Source: Bathynomus jamesi (Eukaryota > Arthropoda > Malacostraca > Isopoda > Cirolanidae). From it: DNA of 64,000 nucleotides. Below the pieces are notes generated by a model that searched no databases, was not told the origin of the DNA, and saw only the letters and a list, made by a program, of their open reading frames with translations. Position 1 is the first letter of the stretch. The number at the start of each line of letters is the position of its first letter. Of the stretch, positions 55,911 to 64,000 are shown piece after piece. Made by a program: the position numbers and the translations under genes. Location: contig JAJOZX010000090.1 in the NCBI GenBank assembly GCA_023014485.1, positions 697,501 through 761,500 of the forward strand. Direction: 5' to 3'.

Positions 55911-56570
55911 GTTCTGTTATTTCTTGTGTTAACATAAATTCATCAGCTAGAGCTAGCAGCTTTTTTGCCTGCTGCTGGTCTTCCCTTGTGCCTCCCTTGT
56001 CTTGGTTTATACATGTATTTCTTCCTATCCTTTTCTATTTTATAAATGGGAAATTAAAATCACCGCAGAGAATAACAGTTGGGGGTCAGAGAATTTATAG
56101 CTTTCACCAAGTTTCTGACCTCCGTATTTTGGTATCTGAGAATTTTATAGTTTGATTATGTGGAGGTTCATATATGCCAGTGTCATGTTTAATTTTTCAA
56201 TTTTTGCTGCTACAAATTCTACTTAGTTGTTTGAATTACTTACTGTCATTTCTGTCATGTTTTTCATGTGTATAAATAGTACATCCTCCTTTTCGCTTTA
56301 CTGTTCTCTCAGCTCGAAGTTTGTTATAGCTGATAATTTGTATTTCTTTTTTGTCAACAGAAAACTTTCCGTTTTCAACGTTCACCTGGCATTTCTTCAG
56401 ACGAGTTTCCGTGAAGCATGTAAAGCCCGCTCTTGTTTATTCCATGAATCATTTCAGGTATGTAATTTTATTCGGGGAACGGTTTGGTTTTAATCCCTGT
56501 TTATTGTGCTAGGATAATTTTTTTTTTTCGTCTTCATTTTTATCGTTTTTTGTAGTTCAAATTCGTTATC
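55911..56570 (-). pseudogene. LINE-G APE endonuclease fragment
   Basis: Minus strand, mixed frames: ETRLKKCQVNVENGKF, LRAERTVKRKGGCTIYT (the R-R-GG block), VAAKIEKLNMTLAYIYEPPH, PPTVILCGDFNFPFI (catalytic Asp/Asn block) and GGTREDQQQAKKLLALADEF. Several stops. It lies downstream of the CCCH-containing ORF at 57290-58800 on the same strand, so both are taken as one LINE split by the elements at 56575-57285 and 57642-58478. Confidence 0.65.
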
Positions 56571-56574
56571 CCTT

Positions 56575-57285
56575 GGTGATGCATGGAGTGTACACAAAGT
56601 CCTTTCCCGATTATAAACTTTAATTAGATGAAATCCAAAGAAGACAGTAATGCTCTGTTTTGCTGTTTTGCATGTTGTTGCATAACACATCAAGTTTTTT
56701 CTCTTGTTTGCAGATCTGCAGGAGAAAGCAAAATGTGTTGTTTCGTTTGCGGAGTCAAAGTCTGTGATTATAATATACCACTCAACGAAACTACCGCCGT
56801 CATTATGGCAAGAACGCCCCTTCCAATCATAGCATTAGGAATTGGTGCCACAAGTTTCTGGAGAGAGGCAGTGTAATGGACAAGCCGAGGAGTGAACGTC
56901 CCAGTGTTTCAGACGAAACGGTTGCCATTGTTCAACAGGCACTCCAACGAAATCCTCGAAAGTCCGTTTGTCGCGTCTCACGGCAACTTGTAAAGGATTA
57001 TGTGCACCATACTCCTGTTGCTGACATTGACACCCCGTGATGGATTTGCGATACTATGAACAGTGTCACGAGAGATATACTAGCGAACGTATGGCGTAAA
57101 TTGGAATTTCGCTTGGCTGTGTTACGTGTAACTAACGGCGCATATGTTTAAATTTAATGAGAAACAATAAATTTGATGTGGTATACAACAACACGCAAAA
57201 CAAAGCATTACTGTGTCTTCTTTGGAATTCATGTAATTAAAGTTTATAATCGGGAAAGGACTTTGTATACACCCTGGATGTTTCG
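56575..57285 (+). mobile_element. Internally deleted DUF4817-type mariner-like element
   Basis: Inverted ends of ~100 bp: GTACACAAAGTCCTTTCCCG at 56592 against the complement at about 57270, continuing through TTATAAACTTTAATTA and GACAGTAATGC. It encodes only the start and end of the transposase. Inserted in LINE-G. Confidence 0.75.
56740..57150 (+). pseudogene. DUF4817 transposase N- and C-terminal pieces
   Basis: FAESKSVIII then after a frame change RNYRRHYGKNAPSNHSI, HKFLERGSVMDKPRSERPSV, ETVAIVQQALQRNPRKSVCR (helix-turn-helix region). The sequence then jumps to ICDTMNSVTRDILANVWRKL and EFRLAVLRVTNGAYV, the C-terminal end. The whole catalytic domain between them is deleted. Same family as 41800-42690, but clearly younger. 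Confidence 0.75.
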
Positions 57286-57289
57286 TTGC

Positions 57290-57633
57290 TCTGTGATCTT
57301 CCGAGAATTTCCCTTTCTTTTCTATCTGTTTCCGTACATGCTGTCTTGATATCGTATGTAATTTTCTCCTGCATTTATTTTGTTCGGTTCTCGGATTTTC
57401 GTATTTGTCGACTGTTTTTATATTTGTTGAATAATATTTAGAAACTGAATCGTGTGCTACGTCTGAAAAACTGGTTAACTTGTGTACTGGTGATTTCGCC
57501 ATCATTTTTGGTTGCTTAAGTGTCGTGTTCCTTTGAGAGTGCTGGTAACGGCATTTTTTCCCGTACTGCGTTTTCCCTATCTTGCATACGTTTGGCAGAT
57601 ACTGAGGTAATGGAATGTACATTTGTTTCCAAA
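57290..57633 (-). pseudogene. LINE-G ORF1-like segment with CCCH finger, part 2
   Basis: Reads VCKIGKTQYGKKCRYQHSQ, a CCCH-like zinc finger with one Cys lost, then basic, Ser/Thr-rich sequence (KMMAKSPVHKLTSFSDV, TEQNKCRRKLHTISRQH). The frame runs straight into the target-duplicated hAT edge at 57634, so the hAT interrupts this ORF. A nucleic-acid-binding ORF1 role is inferred. Confidence 0.45.
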
Positions 57634-57641
57634 TTTACATT

Positions 57642-58478
57642 CAGTGCCGGCCTTAGGGGTGTGAACCGTGCGGTCGCACAGGGCCCGCAACTTAGGGGGG
57701 CCCGAAAATTTCACAGAAATTTATTAAGAATTACTTGCGCTCTTCAATGGTCCAGGACCGGCTGACTGGCTTGGCACTGATATCAGTTGAACATGAAGTT
57801 GGACGAACTCTCGACTACAGTGAATTAATAAAAGAATTTGCAGCACAGAAAGCAAGGAAAGTTCCCTTTCTGTGAAGAAGTAACATTATATATTTGTGTA
57901 ATATTGTGTAATATATATTTGTGTATTAGCTTGATTTTTCTTTTCTTCTCAGTCATTTAAAACAGTAGATAGATTTTAATGAAAAGATTTTTGTTACTTA
58001 TATATACCTGCAACTGGTTTATGTTTATTTTTATTAAATCTAGTTAATTCTTTTATGTTTTAGTATTCTTATATTACAATTGCCAAATATTCATTTGTAG
58101 TTGATTAAGTTATTTTCTTTTTTGTATATTTACAAACTTTATTTTGTGTATTTACTTTTGTTGAATATCCTAATTAAATTGAATTATCCTATTCCTAATT
58201 AAATATCCTAAGGCCGGCGGTGGTTGAAACCTCTTATGATAGTTTAAATATTTGATAATAATAAAGTAATAAGTAGTAATAATAGTAAAGGCTGTTGGTC
58301 TGTTGGTCTGTTGGTATTCTGTTACAGGTGCACTTGTATAGTTAAATTTTACTTCTTGTACTTGTTAACAATCTACTAAAATAAAATGATTAGCAATGAA
58401 AAACAATTTGACTTGTGTCATGGGGGGCCCGTACAGTATACTCTGCACAGGGCCCGAAATATCCTAAGGCCGGCGCTG
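57642..58478 (+). mobile_element. hAT non-autonomous element with perfect 8-bp TSD
   Basis: Ends CAGTGCCGGCCTTAGG and complement CCTAAGGCCGGCGCTG. TTTACATT is duplicated at 57634-57641 and 58479-58486. GGGCCCG phrases lie near both ends. 837 bp, retaining only the last coding exon. Confidence 0.92.
57747..57875 (+). pseudogene. hAT transposase C-terminal end
   Basis: MVQDRLTGLALISVEHEVGR then LDYSELIKEFAAQKARK and TGA. This matches the last part of the ZMYM1-like hAT dimerisation domain, compare DRLSGLGIISINQDVGREI in hAT 1. Everything upstream is deleted. Confidence 0.75.
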
Positions 58479-58800
58479 TTTACATTTACAATTTTTTACT
58501 GGAAATAGCATGAAGTCGGATATGCATAGATGTATTGCTCATCCCTGTACCTGCAATACCCTTTTGCATACTGTTTGCATACGATCTCCTCTACGTTTTT
58601 CGTTTTTATCACCAGTTTCTCTTTATTTTTATTTGGCGATTTCACCGCATCACAGTTTGTGCTTTGTTTTCTTTTTTTTTTTCTACAATCATATCTTCTC
58701 GTATTATTTTTATTCTTATCCACACTGTTCTTCGTGGAGGCATTTCGGTCATTCCTTTCTCCCATTACTGTCTCTTTCTCTCTCACATTCGTATTTTTCC
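58479..58800 (-). pseudogene. LINE-G ORF1-like segment with CCCH finger, part 1
   Basis: Basic, Asn/Lys-rich start (MREKETVMGERNDRN, DKNKNNTRRYDCRKKKRK) followed by CKQYAKGYCRYRDEQYIY, a CCCH-type finger whose third Cys and His have become Tyr. It precedes the hAT insertion. Part 2 follows at 57633. Confidence 0.45.
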
Positions 58801-58972
58801 CATTTCTTTAAAAGCGAGAACGAGTTTATACTCTCTGTACCCAAGTCAGAGAAATTTGATGCCTATGATCTGTTTCGCACTCGACACGAGAGATCTTTTC
58901 ATATCTTCCCAATTTATTTTGACAAAAATCACACCTGATCGCTTTATTTTCAGCAGTTGCTTGATTGCATAA

Positions 58973-59147
58973 ATTATATATATATATATATATATCATAT
59001 GCTAGGTTTCAGCGATCAGTAAAAATGCTGAAAGTTTTATAAACATTTATTTCCACAGAATAATAAAGAGTGTGGCAACGACCCGGAAGCAACAGGTTTC
59101 CGAAGACTTCCAATTACGATGTGCATATATATATATATATATATATA
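58973..59147. repeat. (TA)n tracts around unassigned sequence
   Basis: TA runs at 58975-58995 and 59125-59147. The sequence between them is non-coding. Confidence 0.8.
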
Positions 59148-60417
59148 TAGTGATGTAGGTCACATCCGCATCCGCATCCGCATCCGCGGAACATCCGCAC
59201 ATTTTCTCGCATCCGCATCTGCATCCGCATCCGCACTTTGGACTGCGGATGTCGTGCGGATGTGGACCGTTGAGATAAAACGTCATTAATAAGCGGAAAT
59301 TATCAAATTCTACTATAATAAATAGAACTAGTTCATTGTGCGCAAAAGTGATGCAAGCGACAAGACGAGAGGCTGTTTTTGTATAAAGTTACTCTCTTGC
59401 AACCTACTTAGATCCACGTTACAAAGCTAAGTTATTTTCACTTAGTACATTAGAACGAGTTAAATCATCACTTGGCAAAGCAGTTGAAGAGCTTCAATCT
59501 CTTGAATCTGTCGCTTCGCCACCCACCAAAAGAATAAAAGTTTCAGTGACAGAACCAACACCTTCAACAAGCAAATCTATCACAGAATCTCTCTCTCAGT
59601 TTCTTGAGTCAAGCAGCGATGACGAGACCTACGCGATGTCAAAAGATGTAGTAAAAATGATCGAGAGCTATCACCAAGAAAAACGCCTGGCTGCATGTGA
59701 CAATCCTATTAGTTGGTGGAAAAATACGCAGAATATCTATCCATACTTGAGTAAACTTGCAAGGAAACATTTAGCACGTCCTCCAACAAGCGTACCAAGC
59801 GAGAGATTATTTAGCAGTGCTGGATTAATATATGATGAAAAGAGAAACAGACTGGCAGCAGAAAAGGCAGAAAAATTAATGTTCCTTAAGCATAACCTTC
59901 CTATAATTAAGTTTGAATATTAAACGATGAACATCTTAGTTTACTTTATTTTAATTACTCATTTATAAATATGCCTAATAAAACTTTAAACTTAATATAA
60001 TAGTTATCAAGCTAATTAAAGATCTCTTTCTATAAGGGTGGAGGTTGGGGAAAGAGGTCGGGTAACACAATTATGGTTTCTTGTGGCTGAAACTCAACAA
60101 AATATAACGAATTTATTTGCAGACGAATTCACTAATTGATTTCTATATAGTTAGATGCTTGCTATTATTTTATATGTTCAGGGAAAAGTACAACAATTAT
60201 TGTACAATTAATCAATTATACTACATTATAGCTACAGCTCTCTCTATATAATAACTTATTATATACGTTAAACACAACAAATCTCGAATATATCCTAAAA
60301 AATAACGAAAATGTAGACATCAGCATCCGCATCCGCATCCGCGGATGTTGAAATCAAACATCCTCATCCGCATCCGCATCCGCGGATGTGAAAAAAATGA
60401 CATCCGCTACATCACTA
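59148..60417 (+). mobile_element. ZBED-type hAT element, internally deleted
   Basis: Ends TAGTGATGTAG and complement CTACATCACTA, both next to (TA)n. GCATCCGCATCC hexamer arrays lie inside both ends. It carries only the C-terminal part of a transposase. Relatives lie at 29369-29868 and 61609-62200. Confidence 0.8.
59390..59923 (+). pseudogene. hAT (ZBED-like) transposase C-terminus
   Basis: An uninterrupted frame starting LATYLDPRYKAKLFSL, then SSLGKAVEELQSLESVA, a Ser/Thr linker, SWWKNTQNIYPYLSKLARKH and VPSERLFSSAGLIYDEKRN, the W-W and ER-LFS-AG motifs of the hAT-Ac/ZBED dimerisation domain, ending KHNLPIIKFEY. This is the last ~175 residues of a protein that is normally 600-700 long. The BED finger and catalytic core are missing. 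The lack of stops suggests recent deletion. Confidence 0.85.
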
Positions 60418-60422
60418 ATATA

Positions 60423-60468
<46 letters not shown>

Positions 60469-60471
60469 ATA
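60418..60471. repeat. (TA)n microsatellite
   Basis: Interrupted TA tract between the hAT element and the LTR fragment. Confidence 0.9.
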
Positions 60472-60617
60472 TCATGAAAAGAAAAACTATAGTGTTTGTC
60501 ATTTACCATTACTTATTCGGACTATAGTGGATTTAATTTTCCCAGAAGAGTTCCTTGTACTATGCACGGTTTGTGTGTAACATAAAAGTTTCTTAATTTA
60601 AGGGATCATTCTGAGTT
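60472..60617 (-). mobile_element. LTR fragment, dispersed copy
   Basis: Diverged inverted copy of the LTR 5' end of 2932-4245 (ACTATAGTGGATTTAATTTT, CAGAAGAGTTCCTTGT). It also sits between (TA)n tracts. Confidence 0.7.
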
Positions 60618-60647
60618 CTATCATATATAATATATATATATATATAT

Positions 60648-60788
60648 ATGATGAATAAAACCACGAAGGAAAGGAAACACAAAATGGTGCTCAAGCGCTT
60701 TCGTCTAATGACATCCTCAGGATGTCATTAGACGAAAGCGCTTGAGCACCATTTTGTGTTTCCTTTCCTTCGTGGTTTTATTCATCAT
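60648..60788. mobile_element. Perfect 141-bp palindrome, Penelope-type ends
   Basis: 70-bp arms around a single centre base at 60718. Each strand reads GTCATTAGACGAAAGCGC outward from the centre. The tail hairpin TTTCACG...CGTGAAA is at 60796-60818. (TA)n on both sides. The relative at 28685 has lost part of one arm. Confidence 0.85.
60699..60722 (-). ncRNA. Hammerhead-like motif at the palindrome centre
   Basis: On the minus strand CTGAGGA crosses the centre, then one base, stem GTC/GAC with loop ATTA, then GAAAG. On the plus strand the same place reads CTCAGGA, breaking the core, as a palindrome with an odd centre requires. Confidence 0.4.
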
Positions 60789-60822
60789 AAATATTTTTCA
60801 CGTGTTACCTTCGTGAAATAAT

Positions 60823-60957
<135 letters not shown>

Positions 60958-60959
60958 AC

Positions 60960-61535
60960 ACCATTTAGCTATTTATTATAAATTAATAAAAACCTACATG
61001 AGAAGGTTACATGATATCTGTCTTCTTTTATCAACACGAAATGAGGTGCGTTATAAGGACATCCATTTGTTTTATGGTGCGATAGAGCAAGGTGTCAGAT
61101 CTTTCGAAACATATCAACTGAATCTTTACCACCAATATGAATAATCTTATCGAGAAGACATGCAAATGTTAAAATCGAGGACAGCGTGACCTCTTCAAGA
61201 ATTTCCACATATTGTTCAGTTGTGGAACGTTTATACATCACAATCAATTCAATGACGTGTGCAACGTCATACAGTCACATACACTGTACAAGACAATGGT
61301 AAAAATCCATTCTGCGATTACCATATTTGTAATTTCAGATTTTAGCAACACTTCCAATATTATGATATTTCCTATCTGAAGTAAATGGTTTCGCCCTGCT
61401 TTTGACCTGACTTCGAGAAGCAGGTTTTCCATTACTGCAATAGCATTTGCAGAAGGATTTATCTTTCCCCACCTTCATACTCATCTGTAGCTGCTATTTT
61501 AGAATTAAAATTTGTATTTGAGTAAATAAGATACT
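60960..61535 (-). other. Unrecognised, coding-like on the minus strand
   Basis: From about 61245 down, the frame reads VIELIVMYKRSTTEQYVEIL, ILTFACLLDKIIHIGGKDSV then a stop and HKTNGCPYNAPHFVLIKED. It is amphipathic and protein-like with one stop, but I cannot name a family. Upstream is MENLLLEVRSKAGRNHLL (61432). Could be a decayed transposon gene. Confidence 0.3.
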
Positions 61536-61536
61536 G

Positions 61537-61537
<1 letters not shown>

Positions 61538-61608
<71 letters not shown>
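61538..61608. repeat. (TA)n microsatellite
   Basis: About 35 TA units ending at a hAT-type terminus. Confidence 0.95.
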
Positions 61609-61615
<7 letters not shown>

Positions 61616-62200
61616 GCATGTCACATCCGCATCCGCACCTGCGGGATGCGGATGCTGCGGATGTGTACTATTTACTAAATTCCATTTTTGAAGAACAATT
61701 TGACCCTCATTCAGTTCAAATACTGAAACTTGTGCAGCCTTCATTTGATCTTTAATGTAACTGGCAAAGTCTGTTGTGTATTTGTATAATTAATTGTTCA
61801 TGCTACAATACAGTACATAACAATGTCATAAACACTACTTTCCAAAGGGTGGTGGTGGTTGGGGAAAGTGGTTGGTGGGATGCAAGACGAGTTGGGTCCC
61901 CGTCCCGCATTCTAGTAACACACAGTTGTGTGGAGAAAACTCGTCCAAAAAAAAGTGTATGTAAAAAATTATAATTACAAAATAATATTATCTAATATCT
62001 AATGTCTAATATTATCGAATATCTAATATTTATAACTAACCAAAAATCTAAAGTCAATTAATAAATTAAGTATGAATTTAAACTATCATATTATGAAGGT
62101 GAAAAATTTATGCATGAACATCCGCATCCGCACGGATGTCAAAGTTTGGCATCCGCATCTGCATACGCGGATGTCTGAAATCTGATATCCGATACATTAA
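61609..62200. mobile_element. hAT MITE with GCATCC repeats, copy 3
   Basis: Left end TAGTGATGCATGTCACATCC, right end a decayed complement near 62190. CCGCATCC hexamers lie near both ends. Non-coding. It is the most diverged of the three. Confidence 0.6.
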
Positions 62201-62800
62201 GCGAATTAATCTATAAAACATTTTCGAGTGTTTCATTTGAAGGAAATTAGCTGCCCATTTACATATAAATTGAAACAATCCTACGACTATCCTTCATTTA
62301 TCCCCCGCGACCACACTCCCTGGCACCAATAAGTAAGAATATACAACGAGCCACATCATCCATCCCGGAGTAACGGAGAAAACTTTCCCTCAATCATTTT
62401 GAGTCAAAATCCTTCCACCCTTCACGCTATCCTTTTGAGTCCGATTTCGCTCACCAATTTTTACTTTATATAAGTAACACGGAAATGGCTAATAAATTTC
62501 TATAACGCTGCAATTTCTGCAGTAATGCAACAGAAGATTCTAGCGTAATTAGATGTGGTTTCTGGCAATTCCTTTTCGACTTCAACTGCCTGAAATGGAA
62601 AGACGAAGATATCTTCTCATAACAAATGCCACACTTTAAAAGAGTAGACGTTTCGTTAAATGTTTTAGTGTCCCAGTTTTGTGAATTTTGAAATGTCTAA
62701 TGCGTTAAGCATTTCACATTAGTTGTGTGTGTCTTTAGACATTTCAGTTAATCAATTAAAATGTCTAAACTGTCCCAGTTCCTTAAACAATTCAAAAGAC
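62201..62800. other. No recognised gene
   Basis: TGTCCCAGTT and ATGTCTAA phrases recur at 62668-62700 and 62760-62780 and again around the Merlin insertion (62890, 63590). They suggest a larger unassigned repeat that hosted the insertions. Confidence 0.35.
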
Positions 62801-62885
62801 CGATCACCTGAAGATCAGGGCCCCCAGCCTTCTTTAGTTAGCCTTATGAGGCTAACTAACGAAAATATCACGACCTAACCTAACC
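62801..62885. mobile_element. Foldback MITE family M, half copy
   Basis: Only the left arm (GATCACCTGAAGATCAGGG to GACCTAACCTAACC) is present. The right arm is absent. Confidence 0.8.
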
Positions 62886-63064
62886 AAAAATGTCTAAGGA
62901 AACGTTAAATGAATTGGGTCTCTTCGGTTTTAGGTCCGGCATTGGATTTTTTCCATGTTTTTGGTATAGACGTAGATTTTTACGCTGATTCCATTTCTGC
63001 AATCCGTTTCTTGGAGAAATAAACACGAAAAACGTTATGGCCCAAAACTTGTATTCAAATATCC

Positions 63065-63120
63065 ACCTATACTTAACCTAACCTATCCTAACCTAACCTA
63101 TCCTAACCTAACCTAACCTA
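63065..63120. repeat. (AACCT)n telomere-like tract inside Merlin
   Basis: About ten AACCT-type units with occasional ATCCT variants, located between the left TIR and the coding remnant. Confidence 0.85.
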
Positions 63121-63127
63121 CTTCTGT

Positions 63128-63391
63128 TTGTATATCGAACAGCTCGAAGCGTACAGCTTCAGTCACAAAACAGTGAACCACAGCGAAAACTTCGTGGACC
63201 CTTCAACTGGAGCACACACGCAACGGATAGAGTCGACGTGGAACCAACTCAAACGCGGTAACAAGCGCCGGTGTGGTACGCACCGTTCCATGATCGACTC
63301 GTATCTCTGCGAGTTTCTCTGGCGTCGCCGACACGCAGGCAAAGATCTAGTGCGCCAAATGCTGAACGATATTGTGCAGTTTGGCAAGTAG
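63128..63391 (+). pseudogene. Merlin transposase C-terminus (IS1595/ISXO2-like DDE)
   Basis: The frame reads TVNHSENFVDPSTGAHTQRI then ESTWNQLKRGNKRRCGTH and YLCEFLWRRRH, the conserved N-H-S..F.D....HT..IE..W block including the last acidic catalytic residue. The annotated first codon is TTG and is not a true start: the first two DDE residues lay in the deleted part. No stop interrupts the 87 residues. Confidence 0.85.
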
Positions 63392-63584
63392 CAAACTTTG
63401 GTTTGAGTTCTGTTTTGTGTTCTGGAAACCTGTAAAACGTAATAAACTTGCACATAACTTTTTCGTGTTTATTTCTCCAAGAAACGGATTGCGGAAATGG
63501 AATCAGCGTAAAAATCTACGTCTATACAAAAAAATATGAAAAAAATCCAATGCCGGACCTAAAACCGAAAAGATCCAATGAATT

Positions 63585-63886
63585 GTCTAACCATGAAGTG
63601 TCTAATGTTTGAAAGTTTAATTAGTTCAAGTTATGTGACAAGAACTGCTTCACAGCATTGCTCTCGAATCGTTTAACTTTCTGTATACATCCATTACTTC
63701 TTGTAATTGACCCTGTATCCGTATCAATAACTTTCTATATTATCACAGCCATGCATTATAATTTTAAATACCTAAATTAGTTCTCCAATTTTACGCTTTT
63801 TAAGTAATATATATCTAGTTCAGCTGATCTTTCTCCACCCTTTATAGCTTATGAAATATATTTTCTTAAACATTTTCTTAAACATT
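63585..63886. other. No recognised gene
   Basis: AT-rich, non-coding, leading into the mariner-type remnant. Confidence 0.5.
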
Positions 63887-64000
63887 CGACGGAGCAGCTT
63901 TGGCCATTCCGATAAGTGCTTTCGAAAAACGTTTTCAACAGTGGCAGGATCGTTGGGCAAAGTGTATGGCTTCAAAAGGAGCGTACTTTGAAGGAGATTA
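63887..64000 (+). pseudogene. Mariner-family transposase C-terminal end, cut by the window
   Basis: Plus-strand frame AIPISAFEKRFQQWQDRW then KCMASKGAYFEGD. The W...RW.KC..S.G.YFEGD ending is characteristic of mariner-type (SETMAR/GVQW3-like) transposases. Upstream domains are not in view and the element continues beyond 64000. Confidence 0.7.

Larger units (their letters stand above)
62916..63576 (+). mobile_element. Merlin element with perfect 8-bp TSD
   Basis: 661 bp with ~110-bp inverted ends (GGRTCTYTTCGGTTTTAGG). AATGAATT is duplicated at 62908-62915 and 63577-63584. TSD length and the transposase type fit Merlin. The 5' two thirds of the gene is deleted. Confidence 0.88.

Overview
The window is eukaryotic repeat DNA with no host gene that I can support. 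Reasons: long (TA)n, (TG)n, (TAA)n and (GA)n microsatellites, spliced transposase genes, non-LTR retrotransposons with APE-type endonucleases, a Penelope-like element, and TTAGG/AACCT tracts, the arthropod telomere motif. Together these suggest an arthropod, probably a decapod crustacean. The species inference is weak; the repeat content is directly visible.

Layout. 1-4.3 kb: a degenerate DDE transposon (122-2889), then five solo or partial LTRs packed into an (AT)n tract (2932-4245). 4.3-15.6 kb: a pogo-like element split by three nested insertions: a 4.2-kb hAT with perfect target duplications (4453-8617, itself holding a MITE), a relative of the first transposon (8660-10927), and a CR1-type LINE whose 5' part is inverted relative to its 3' end (11113-14877). 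15.7-20 kb: a mariner and a second hAT. 20-28.7 kb: repeat fragments and a third, very decayed hAT split by a second copy of the same CR1 LINE (minus strand, 23558-28265). 28.7-33.1 kb: palindromic Penelope-derived ends, a hAT MITE, and a 1.8-kb foldback Penelope-like element with its GIY-YIG endonuclease. 33.6-46.3 kb: MITEs, fragments of a second LINE family and a decayed mariner relative. 46.7-47.5 kb: a diverged ~180-bp tandem repeat. 47.8-54.5 kb: two minus-strand LINEs, one with a 2A-like peptide motif. 54.7-59 kb: a LINE tail and another LINE split by a mariner relative and a hAT. 59.1-64 kb: a ZBED-type hAT, an LTR fragment, a 141-bp palindrome, a Merlin element and the 3' end of a further mariner.

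Every transposase or reverse transcriptase gene carries frameshifts, stops or deletions, so this looks like a graveyard of several insertion waves. Nesting and matching target-site duplications allow relative dating. Three features recur: elements abut (TA)n tracts; many are foldbacks; and three different Penelope-type ends share a hammerhead-ribozyme-like core followed by a small hairpin near TTCACG.
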